Origin: an uncultured Hymenobacter sp.
Lineage (GTDB): Bacteria; Bacteroidota; Bacteroidia; Cytophagales; Hymenobacteraceae
Assembly: GCA_913778455.1 (NCBI GenBank)
Contig: CAJYVK010000345.1
Coordinates: 1-60,078 of the forward strand
Length of the DNA: 60,078 nucleotides
Direction: 5' to 3'
Each line of letters opens with the position of its first letter. The first letter of the stretch is position 1. The position numbers and the translations under genes are program-made. This document shows, in pieces, positions 27,901 to 34,087 of the stretch. The notes below the pieces were generated by a model. The model had not been told where the DNA came from, ran no database searches, and worked only from the letters and a program-made list of their open reading frames with translations.

Positions 27901-28417
27901 CCACTTTGGCCGAAAACGTGTTCTGCACCAAGCTCTGGCGGTTGATAACCTTCTCGCTCAGCGCCTCGGGGTAGGTCACGATGAGCGGGGCTGTACCTAG
28001 CGCCGCTACGCTGGCCTGCCGGCTGGCATTGAGCTGGTTGAGTACCTCGGCACGCATCAGCACGTTGGCATTTTCCGTTTCGTCAAACTCGTAGGGCCGC
28101 TTGTAGGAGCTCGGAAACAGCAGGGCCTCCGGGCCGTCGGGCAGCAGGTGGCGCAGGTCGGCCATGAAGAGCGCCGCCTCGTCCTTGTCGTGCAAGACGA
28201 ACACGTTGGGATGGGCGTGGTGCGAGCTGGCGGCGGCTACTACGGCATCCTGCGAGCCTACCAGGCCGCGCAGCTGCACGCGCAGCTCGCCGCCCCGGGC
28301 CGCGTCGTCGGCCGGGCGAGCGGGGTCGGCGGGTTTGTAGGCGGCCAGCAGGCGGGCGCTCAGGGTTTGCAGCTCGGCGTCGAGGCGATAGAGGCGAAGA
28401 AAATCAGCTACTTGCAC
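24941..28417 (-). CDS. mfd: Transcription-repair coupling factor
   Basis: A 1158-residue DNA translocase that removes RNA polymerase stalled at lesions and recruits UvrA. It has the UvrB-like N-terminal part, the RNA polymerase-interacting CarD-like domain near residue 460 (LQPGDYVTHQDYGIARF), the helicase Walker A at about 615 (GDVGFGKTEVAIRAA), DEEQ at about 709, motif VSTNIIESGLDIPNANT, and the TRCF domain at the C terminus. Length is usual. The start is GTG (VQVADFLRLY region); no ATG precedes it in a sensible place. The 304 bases upstream (28418-28721) hold the nonamer inverted array and a hairpin. Confidence 0.96.
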   Translation of the reverse strand: MQVADFLRLYRLDAELQTLSARLLAAYKPADPARPADDAARGGELRVQLRGLVGSQDAVVAAASSHHAHPNVFVLHDKDEAALFMADLRHLLPDGPEALLFPSSYKRPYEFDETENANVLMRAEVLNQLNASRQASVAALGTAPLIVTYPEALSEKVINRQSLVQNTFSAKVGDKLDVNFLGELLGQYDFEKADFVYEAGQYAVRGGIVDVFSYANELPYRLELFGDEIESIRTFNPETQLSVEPRTSVSIIPNVQTKLLQERRESFLEFLPRTSCLWMKDVRQTLDVVTELFDKAESNFKKVLEEAGGMQIVSKPADLFEQGKSLKKCLDEFAIVEFGKRFYFKNAQEFKFTAKPQPSFNKDFERLLKNIRENRVRDFTTIIAADSVRQADRLRTIFDELDPNVQFQHLLIALREGYVDEQLGLAVYTDHQLFERYYRAQETKKFSKKKALTLRELKTLQPGDYVTHQDYGIARFAGLTQITIDGHVQEAIRLIYRDDDVLTVSIHALHKIAKYSGAEGTPPTMSKLGSPEWENKKKSVKKKVKDIAADLIRLYAKRKTAPGFAFSKDGFLQAELESSFIYEDTPDQAKATEDVKQDMQQPHPMDRLVCGDVGFGKTEVAIRAAFKAAADGKQVAVLVPTTILAMQHYKTFRDRLANLPVTVEYINRFKSPKQVKETMERVAAGRTDILIGTHALTNKKLQFKDLGLLIIDEEQKFGVKTKDKLKEIKVNVDTLTLSATPIPRTLHFSLMGARDLSVIATPPPNRQPVTTELHVFDETIVRDAIARELKRGGQAFFVHNRVSDIVEIAAMIVRLVPNARVTFAHGQMEGEELEKRMMKFVEGEFDVLVSTNIIESGLDIPNANTIIINRAHLTGLSDLHQMRGRVGRSNRKAYCYLLTPPVANLPADARKRLNTLEEFSDLGAGFNVAMRDLDIRGAGNLLGGEQSGFINDLGYEAYHQVLDEAVQELKETEFRDLFLGEGTGGTSQQRLQMAAGALNSGLKETQIETDLPVLIPDTYVNNVSERLQLYAKLDRAQKPEELKKLVASMTDRFGPLPEQVQQLVDIVKLRWQASRLGFEKLTLKRETLRAYLPAGPGHEAYFQGEQFGVILNFVQTHPRTARMKDQKDKLQVTIDGIKNVGMAQRLLAEFGAAEMVLA

Positions 28418-28429
28418 GGGGATTTTTTA

Positions 28430-28578
28430 ATGTGCAGGATGTGAGAGGGTGGAAAATGTGGGGAATGCGAGAAGGTGCGTGAGGAAAACACTACTAGTAG
28501 TTTAGTAGCTACGTTTCTTGATCAAGCACCTTCTCACATCCTGCACATCTGCCACATCCCCCACATTCTCCGCATCCT
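28430..28578. repeat. Inverted pair of nonamer arrays upstream of mfd
   Basis: The left arm reads in 9-base steps such as AGGATGTGA, GAGGGTGGA, AAATGTGGG. The right arm (from about 28524) reads TCACATCCT, GCACATCTG, CCACATCCC, CCACATTCT, CCGCATCCT. The arms are imperfect reverse complements and share GCACCTTCTCACATCCTGCA. The array starts about 12 bases from the mfd start codon and occupies half of the 304-base gap. The unit recurs at 4057-4094. Confidence 0.85.
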
Positions 28579-28607
28579 TAAATTTTCACGTTGACTAAAA
28601 AACGGCC

Positions 28608-28637
28608 AGCCCGGCCGGGCGAAATTCCGGTCGGGCT
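28608..28637 (-). other. Terminator-like hairpin upstream of mfd
   Basis: AGCCCGGCCGG (28608-28618) pairs with CCGGTCGGGCT (28627-28637). On the minus strand the stem is followed a few bases later by TTTTTT, as in an intrinsic terminator, although it lies upstream of mfd rather than after a gene. It could stop antisense transcription or act as a leader hairpin; neither can be decided here. Confidence 0.45.
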
Positions 28638-28721
28638 AGGGGTGGCACTTGGCTAATACCGTTGCTAATGTCCGAAAGTTTCCGCCGTAACTTAGCCCAA
28701 GATTTTTAGTAGACTGTCTAT

Positions 28722-29003
28722 ATGAATCCGCGTGACCTGCCCGAAGTCGTAGCCGAGCTAATTATTGAGATGCACGAAGTGCGCTCTGAGCTTAATGGTC
28801 TCAACGGCCGCGTAGACCGCCTAGAACGAACGGTTGAGGAGGGGTTCCGCTTGATGCGCGAGGAAAATCGTCAAAACACGGATCGCCTGATAGAGGCTTT
28901 CTCACGCAGTATGGACTAGCACCTGAGCTACATCGAACGCCACGATGCCCAGCTTAAAAATCATGAGGCTCGCCTCAATAATCTCGAAAATCCTCAGCAG
29001 TAG
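28722..29003 (+). pseudogene. Coiled-coil gene interrupted by an in-frame TAG
   Basis: The reading frame starting at MNPRDLPEVVAELIIE gives a 65-residue helical protein ending at a TAG at 28917-28919. The same frame continues without further stops for 27 more codons (HLSYIERHDAQLKNHE onward), keeping the coiled-coil character, to a second TAG at 29001-29003. The intact product would be 93 residues. This suggests a single nonsense mutation, or a real short protein with a vestigial tail. The type resembles small coiled-coil proteins of Hymenobacter of unknown function. It lies 14 bases before the YdjM-like hydrolase gene. Confidence 0.65.
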
Positions 29004-29017
29004 TTTACATTACCTAG

Positions 29018-29755
29018 TTGCGCGGTTCTGCTCACCTGGCCATTGGCCTCATTACGGGCCTAGCCGTGGCTAGCCTCGTGCCCCAAATTCCGTTTTCGGT
29101 AGCCGGCATCGCGCTGGCAGGCTTCTCGTCCCTCGCCCCCGACCTCGACCACCCCGATAGTAAGCTCAGTCTCCGGCTGGCCTTCGTGCACGGCTACGTG
29201 CGCTGGGCTTTCGGGGTGGCAGCGGTAGCGCTGGGAGCCTACGCTTACTTTCAGCTGCGGCCCGGCCCCGACCAGCGCCTTACCTACATTGCCGGGCTGG
29301 CCTTCGGCCTCGTGGGCGTGGCCCTGCAAGGCGGCTCGGCCCGCAAAATGGCGCTGCTATTTACGGGCCTGGCTACGGTCCTGGCGGGCCTCTACGCGCA
29401 GTTCTTGTGGCTGAGCCTGATGGGGGCATTTATTAGCCTCGCGCCCTTCACCGGGCACCGCACCTGGACGCACACGCTCTGGGCAACTTTGCTCTGGACG
29501 TACATTGGCTACCTGGCCAACCGTAGCCTGGGCTGGCGCGGCATCGCGCACTACGCCGGGGCCGGCTACGCCTCGCACCTCGTGGCCGACTCGCTCACCA
29601 AGGCCGGCGTACAGTGGCTACGGCCCATTGGCCTCTGCTTCCGCATCCCGCTGCTCAGCACGGGCTCCAAGAAGGGCAATATGCTGGAAGCGGCTATCTG
29701 CGTGGGCTACGGCCTGCTGGTTCTCGGACTGGCGATTGGGCGCATTCGGTTTTAA
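29018..29755 (+). CDS. Membrane-bound metal-dependent hydrolase of the YdjM/LexA-regulated family
   Basis: A 245-residue integral membrane protein. The N-terminal motif SAHLAIGLITG carries the first conserved histidine, and the DLDHPDSKLSLR segment the conserved aspartates and histidine. A further HRTWTHTLW motif near residue 147 and HLVADSLTKAGVQWL complete the pattern of putative inner-membrane hydrolases (DUF457/YdjM). Five to six hydrophobic stretches are present. The start is a TTG at 29018, needed to keep the conserved first residues. Substrate unknown. Confidence 0.85.
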   Translation: MRGSAHLAIGLITGLAVASLVPQIPFSVAGIALAGFSSLAPDLDHPDSKLSLRLAFVHGYVRWAFGVAAVALGAYAYFQLRPGPDQRLTYIAGLAFGLVGVALQGGSARKMALLFTGLATVLAGLYAQFLWLSLMGAFISLAPFTGHRTWTHTLWATLLWTYIGYLANRSLGWRGIAHYAGAGYASHLVADSLTKAGVQWLRPIGLCFRIPLLSTGSKKGNMLEAAICVGYGLLVLGLAIGRIRF

Positions 29756-29987
29756 AATGAATAACTTGTGTATGTACTTGTCCTGCCTTAGCTTCGCATC
29801 GGAGCGAGTGATACGGCGGCGAGAAAAGTTTCTTAGTGCATACGATAACGGTTCTTCTATATCCAGCGCGAGTGCCCCGTCCTACGCTTATTTCTAACGT
29901 GTTAGCCCACCGAGCCTTTATTCGGCAGGCCCTATTCCAACTGCTACTCATTCTCAAATTTTACCCCCCACCAACTTACCCGTTTCT

Positions 29988-31091
29988 ATGAACCAGATGA
30001 ATAGTCCGCTCATCCGGGTCGGCGTTTTTTACGACGGCAATTATTTTCTTAAAATTAGCGATTATTACTATTTTCAGCATGAGCGCAAGGCCCGCATTAG
30101 TCTCGAAGGCCTGCACGAGTTTATCCGCCATCAAGTAGCTGAGGAAGAAGACGTAGATGTGCGCCTGGCGCAGATTACCACTTCGCATTTCTTCCGGGGA
30201 CGGCTCTCGGCCACTGAAGCCCGCGACAAGGACCGCCTGTTTCACGACCGCCTGCTCGACGACATTCTGATGAATCTGGGCGTGTGCACGCACTACATGC
30301 CCCTCAAAACCCGCGACGGCCGCCTGCAAGAAAAGGGTATCGACGTGTGGCTGAGCCTCGAAGCCCTCGAAATGGCGCTGCACAAAACCCTTGATGTGGT
30401 GGTGCTCATCGCCGGCGACTCCGACTACGTGCCGCTCATTCGCAAGCTCAACACGGTAGGTACCCGCGTGATGCTGCTCAACTGGGACTTCAAATACGAA
30501 GACTTTAAAGGTGAAACCCGCGTAACGCGCGCCTCGCAGCACCTGCTGGAGCAGGCCACCTACCCCGTAGCCATGCACGCCGTGATCGACCGCGGCTTGC
30601 AGGAGCAGGATGAGGTGGTGGAAAACATGTTCGTGACGCAGAGCGAGCCCGCCGCGTTTGCCACCCTGCCCACCCCCGCCGCTACCAATGGCCACGCCAA
30701 CGGGCAAGCCAATGGTCATTACGCGCCGGTAGCGCCCCCGGTCGCTGCGCCGGCGGCCGCCCCGGCGGCCCGCGCCGTGCGCCCCACCGGCCCCACGGCC
30801 GCCGGCCCGGTCGGTACGGTCGGCATCAGCACCATCAAAAACCTGAAAAATGGGTTTGGCTTCGTGGTAATGCCGCCCAATAACTTGTTCTTCAGCTACG
30901 CCGATTTGTCGGAAGGTGATTTCAACGACCTGCGCGAGGGCGACTGGGTAGAATTCACGGTGGGCCGCAACCACCGCGACGAGGACTGCGCCCGCAACGT
31001 GCGCAAAGTAGCCGCGCCCAACCTGGCTAGCGACGAGGAAGGCGACTACGAGCCCAGCGTCGTAGCGCAGTCGGTCGGTGCCGTGCTGTAA
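29988..31091 (+). CDS. NYN-domain RNase fused to a cold-shock domain
   Basis: A 367-residue protein in two domains. Residues about 9-195 are a NYN/LabA (PIN-fold) domain with acidic residues in VGVFYDGNYF, EKGIDVWLSLEALEM and VLIAGDSDYVPLI, fitting a metal-dependent RNA nuclease. Residues about 222-272 form an Ala/Pro-rich linker. Residues about 274-342 form a cold-shock-like domain with STIKNLKNGFGFVV and NLFFSYADL, a nucleic acid-binding module. Fusion of a PIN-like nuclease to a cold-shock domain suggests an RNA-processing enzyme that picks single-stranded RNA; the target is unknown. A strong terminator follows. The preceding gap 29756-29987 holds nothing I recognise. Confidence 0.88.
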   Translation: MNQMNSPLIRVGVFYDGNYFLKISDYYYFQHERKARISLEGLHEFIRHQVAEEEDVDVRLAQITTSHFFRGRLSATEARDKDRLFHDRLLDDILMNLGVCTHYMPLKTRDGRLQEKGIDVWLSLEALEMALHKTLDVVVLIAGDSDYVPLIRKLNTVGTRVMLLNWDFKYEDFKGETRVTRASQHLLEQATYPVAMHAVIDRGLQEQDEVVENMFVTQSEPAAFATLPTPAATNGHANGQANGHYAPVAPPVAAPAAAPAARAVRPTGPTAAGPVGTVGISTIKNLKNGFGFVVMPPNNLFFSYADLSEGDFNDLREGDWVEFTVGRNHRDEDCARNVRKVAAPNLASDEEGDYEPSVVAQSVGAVL

Positions 31092-31113
31092 GAAATCTAC
31101 TTTTAGATAAAAT

Positions 31114-31150
31114 AAAAGAGCCCCGGTGCCCTACGCGCCGGGGCTCTTTT
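31114..31150. terminator. Bidirectional terminator
   Basis: Arms AAAAGAGCCCCGG (31114-31126) and CCGGGGCTCTTTT (31138-31150) pair perfectly over 13 bases, with A and T runs on both sides. It separates the convergent NYN-CSD and thioesterase genes. Confidence 0.9.
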
Positions 31151-31158
31151 GCATGAGA

Positions 31159-31614
31159 CTACAGCTGCTTCTTGGTGGCTGGGTAGCGGTTGAAAGTGCC
31201 TAGCCCCTGGGCCACGGCGGAGTCGTCGCCGCTCGGGCCGCCCAGCCGGTAAATAGTACCGCTCACTACCACAATGGACTTGCCCGCGTGCTCAACCCGG
31301 GCCACGGCCCGCAACTCGTCGCCGAGGTGCACGGGCCGCAGGTAGTTGATTTTAAATTCCACCGTCGAAACCAGCTCGCCGGCCGTGAAAGCTTGAGTGA
31401 GCGCCGCCGCGCCCAGCGCGGCATCCATGAGGCCGGCGAGCACGCCGCCGTGGGCCGTGCCCGGCGAGGAGAGGTGCGCCTCGGCGATGGCCATGCGGTA
31501 CTCAGCCTGGCCGGGGGCGGGTACGGTGAGCGTCATGCCATTGGCTTGGCCGTAGCGGTTGATGCGGTTGTAGTGCGCCACCAGGGCGGGCCAGTCGGGA
31601 AGCGGGTGGGACAT
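31159..31614 (-). CDS. Hotdog-fold thioesterase of the PaaI type
   Basis: A 151-residue protein with the hotdog thioesterase core. The motif AHLSSPGTAHGGVLAGLMDAA holds the central helix preceded by HGG, as in PaaI/YdiI enzymes, with Asp in GLMDAALG as the likely catalytic acid. VSTVEFKINYLRPVHLGDEL forms the typical strand. It should hydrolyse an acyl-CoA; the substrate is unknown. It is divergently transcribed from yajQ. On the minus strand a CATCTTTG box at 31665-31672 may be its -7 element. Confidence 0.88.
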   Translation of the reverse strand: MSHPLPDWPALVAHYNRINRYGQANGMTLTVPAPGQAEYRMAIAEAHLSSPGTAHGGVLAGLMDAALGAAALTQAFTAGELVSTVEFKINYLRPVHLGDELRAVARVEHAGKSIVVVSGTIYRLGGPSGDDSAVAQGLGTFNRYPATKKQL

Positions 31615-31701
31615 GCGAAGGAGAAAGAAAACGCGAAAAATTGCCTTACGTTGAAAGGGGCGGGGCCAAAGATGCAGACCCGGCCCGCTACCGGGCGGCG
31701 C

Positions 31702-31709
31702 TACCTTTG
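31702..31709 (+). promoter_or_regulatory. Bacteroidota -7 element upstream of yajQ
   Basis: TACCTTTG is an exact match to the Bacteroidota -7 consensus TAnnTTTG, about 57 bases before the yajQ start. No clear TTTG -33 box lies at the expected distance, so only the -7 box supports the call. Confidence 0.45.
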
Positions 31710-31765
31710 CCGGTCCGGTCGGGGCCGGTTGCGGCTCCGCTTCACTTTAATTCCCATTCATCGCC

Positions 31766-32257
31766 ATGCCCTCCTTCGATATCGTCAGCAAAGTAGACCC
31801 GCAGACGCTGGAAAACGCCATCAACACCGCCAAAAAAGAGCTGGCCACCCGCTACGACCTGCGCGATACCAAGGGCGGCATTGAGCTGGATAAGAAGGCC
31901 AACACCGTGCAGCTCAGCTCGGAAAACTCGATGCGCATCAAGGCGCTCGAAGACATCCTGCTGGCCCGCATCGTGAAGCAGGGCATCGACGGCACGGCCC
32001 TCGACTTCACGGCCGAGGAGCAGGCCAGCGGTACGCTCGTGAAGAAAACCATCAAGGTGCGGGCGGGCGTGGACAAGGACGCGGGGCGTAAAATTATCAA
32101 AACCATTAAGGACAGTAAAATCAAGGTAGAAGCCCAGATGCAGGACGACCAGATTCGGGTGTCGGCTAAGAAAATCGATGATTTGCAGGCGGTTATCGCT
32201 TTGTTGCGCCGTACCGACAACGGCCAGCCGCTCCAGTTTGTGAACATGAAATCGTAA
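31766..32257 (+). CDS. YajQ family nucleotide-binding protein
   Basis: A 163-residue cytoplasmic protein with two ferredoxin-like repeats, starting MPSFDIVSKVDPQTLENAIN. The family landmarks RYDLRDTKGGIEL, GTLVKKTIKVRAG and VEAQMQDDQIRVS are intact, and the length equals the usual about 163. Xanthomonas relatives bind cyclic di-GMP; most homologues bind other nucleotides or RNA, so the ligand is open. The gene appears monocistronic. Confidence 0.95.
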   Translation: MPSFDIVSKVDPQTLENAINTAKKELATRYDLRDTKGGIELDKKANTVQLSSENSMRIKALEDILLARIVKQGIDGTALDFTAEEQASGTLVKKTIKVRAGVDKDAGRKIIKTIKDSKIKVEAQMQDDQIRVSAKKIDDLQAVIALLRRTDNGQPLQFVNMKS

Positions 32258-32316
32258 GCTGCCCGGTGAACATCCCTGCCTAAAGAGACGGTTCGCCAGC
32301 GGCATAGCCGCTTCGG

Positions 32317-33165
32317 GTGTATTTTTCACACCTTATTCACCTTTTACGCGCCCGTCGTTCCCGCTGCTTGTCACCCTTCGCTGCTTTTTCTGCCGAGCAT
32401 TTCGCCGCCTTTTCGCAGGTTCATACCTGGATTAGCCTGCTCACCCTCACGCTGATGGAAATCGTGCTGGGTATCGATAACATCATCTTCATCTCCATCA
32501 CCGTCAACCGGCTGGCCCCGGAGCAGCAGACGCGGGGGCGTACCATCGGCCTGCTGCTGGCGCTGCTGTTTCGCATCGGGTTGCTGCTGAGCATCTCCTG
32601 GATTGTGAGCCTGCGCTCGGCGCTGTTTACGCTCAATTTTCCGCCGCTCGTGGAAAACTTCGGCGTGAGCGGGCGCGACCTCATTCTATTGGCCGGCGGC
32701 TTGTTCTTGATGTACAAAAGCACTACCGAGATTCACACCAAGCTGCAAGGGGAGGAGGAAGAGGAAAACGTGGGTAAGGGTCACGCCAGCCTGCCGGCCA
32801 TCATCTTGCAAATCATTATCATCGACATCGTATTCAGCTTCGACTCCATCCTCACGGCCGTCGGCCTGGTCGACAATGTGCTGGTGATGATTGCGGCCGT
32901 GATCTGCGCGATGGGCATCATGCTGGCCTTCAGCGGCGCGGTAGCCAACTTCGTGAACCGCAACCCCACTATCAAGATGCTGGCTCTCTCGTTCCTCATC
33001 ATGATCGGCTTCATGCTGGTGATGGAGGCTGCGCACAAGGAAATCGAGAAGGGCTACCTGTACTTCGCCATGGCCTTCTCGCTGATAGTGGAACTGCTGA
33101 ACATGCGCCTGCGCCGCAAAACCAAGGCTGCGCCCGTAAAGCTGCGCGATTCGCAGTACGACTAA
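32317..33165 (+). CDS. TerC family integral membrane protein
   Basis: A 282-residue membrane protein with seven hydrophobic segments. The acidic membrane motif is TLMEIVLGIDNIIFISI and the second is DIVFSFDSILTAVGL, typical of TerC/Alx proteins linked to metal ion export and tellurite resistance. The charged loop GEEEEENVGK separates the halves. The start is uncertain: the frame opens with GTG at 32317, and a TTG at 32368 would remove a non-family basic stretch. Both lie before the first membrane segment. Confidence 0.9.
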   Translation: MYFSHLIHLLRARRSRCLSPFAAFSAEHFAAFSQVHTWISLLTLTLMEIVLGIDNIIFISITVNRLAPEQQTRGRTIGLLLALLFRIGLLLSISWIVSLRSALFTLNFPPLVENFGVSGRDLILLAGGLFLMYKSTTEIHTKLQGEEEEENVGKGHASLPAIILQIIIIDIVFSFDSILTAVGLVDNVLVMIAAVICAMGIMLAFSGAVANFVNRNPTIKMLALSFLIMIGFMLVMEAAHKEIEKGYLYFAMAFSLIVELLNMRLRRKTKAAPVKLRDSQYD

Positions 33166-33166
33166 A

Positions 33167-33230
33167 GTAGCGCGGACTCTGCGAGTCCGCGTTCGATAGC
33201 CTGATAAAGTGCGGACTACAACGTCCGCCC
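33167..33230. repeat. Repeat family C copy 1 after the TerC gene
   Basis: Two small palindromes, GCGGACTCTGCGAGTCCGC (33172-33190) and GCGGACTACAACGTCCGC (33211-33228), follow the word AGTAGCGCGGACT immediately after the TerC stop. The same word in longer form occurs at 40238-40328. Confidence 0.75.
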
Positions 33231-33276
33231 CCCAGCACGCCACCCGAAAACCGGGTGGCGTGCTTCTTTTTGCCCG

Positions 33277-33711
33277 CTACGCAACCCCGGGTAAGCAGGC
33301 CAGCAACTCGGGCAGACTGGACAGCACGCGCTGCTCAGCCAGGTCGAGGAGGCGGCGCGTGAGCTCAGAGCGGTGCTGCCGGTAGAAAGCCAGCTCGGGC
33401 TGCGTGAGCATGGCCACGGCCAGCCCAGCCAGCGTGGCCCGCAGGCGGGCGTTGCGGCCCAGTAGCTCGGTGAGCAGGCGAGTGGCCTCGGTGGGGGCGG
33501 CAGTGGCCAGCGGCAGGCGGTAGTCGTGGGCAAAATCGGCCACGGTGGCCAGTAGTACGGCGTGTTGCAGCTTGAGCACCGGGCGCAATACCTGCTGCTG
33601 AAAATCGGCCACGGTAGTGGGCGTGGGAATAGCCGCCGGCTGGCCGGCAATGGCCGGGCGTAGCGCCAGTAAGGTGTCGTCGGGGCGGGTAGGGGAGGCG
33701 GAAGCAGACAT
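33277..33711 (-). CDS. Conserved Bacteroidota protein of unknown function
   Basis: A 144-residue soluble protein, start MSASASPTRPDD. It contains FQQQVLRPVLKLQHAVLL, RLLTELLGRNARLRATLAG and a C-terminal FYRQHRSELTRRLLDLAEQR. I know this pattern from Bacteroidota proteins often labelled glyoxalase without catalytic evidence, and none of the metal ligands of glyoxalase I are seen. The layout is helical, with charged C-terminal Arg pairs. Function not assigned. Confidence 0.7.
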   Translation of the reverse strand: MSASASPTRPDDTLLALRPAIAGQPAAIPTPTTVADFQQQVLRPVLKLQHAVLLATVADFAHDYRLPLATAAPTEATRLLTELLGRNARLRATLAGLAVAMLTQPELAFYRQHRSELTRRLLDLAEQRVLSSLPELLACLPGVA

Positions 33712-33730
33712 ACGCCAGTAGTACGTGCAC

Positions 33731-33760
33731 AAAAAAAGCCCGGCCGAAGCCGGGCTTTTT
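33731..33760 (-). terminator. Terminator after the M36 protease gene
   Basis: AAAAAGCCCGGC (33733-33744), loop CGAA, GCCGGGCTTTTT (33749-33760); on the minus strand the stem is followed by a seven-T run. It ends the transcript of the protease region at 33782-36594. Confidence 0.85.
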
Positions 33761-33781
33761 CTCGTCGAGGTAGTGGGCAGC

Positions 33782-34087
33782 CTAGTGCTGCACCGTCACC
33801 TTGGTGGTAAAGTTGCCTTCGGTGGTCGTTACGCGCACCACGTAAATGCCAGTCGAGAGGCGGCTGGTGTTGAGCTCCACGCCACTCTGCTGCATCTGGG
33901 CGACGGGTACCGTGGCCGAGAGAACAGTCTTGCCGAGCAGGTCGAACACGGCCACTTGGATGGGGGCAGCGCTATTCAGCTGCGTGCGCACCGTGAGGCG
34001 GTCCTGGGCCGGGTTGGGGAAGGCTTCGAGGGCATTGGTGGCCGCGCCGCCGTTGGTGGCGAGGGTAACTACCTTGGCCTGGGCGGC
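33782..34087 (-). pseudogene. T9SS sorting domain cut off from the M36 protease by a frameshift
   Basis: In a different frame from the protease, the sequence reads AAQAKVVTLATN, then EAFPNPAQDRLTVRTQLNS, ending LSTGIYVVRVTTTEGNFTT and VTVQH. This is a type IX secretion C-terminal signal of about 95 residues and cannot stand alone. It continues the protease sense exactly where the protease frame stops (NLPPRPR then stop at 34069). A single missing C in the run CTGCCGCCCAGG would restore one frame. Whether this is a real mutation, programmed slippage or a base-calling error cannot be decided here. Confidence 0.85.

Noticed and set aside
28430..28578. CRISPR-like repeat array upstream of mfd
   Set aside because: Units are 9 bp, degenerate and contiguous, with no unique spacers.
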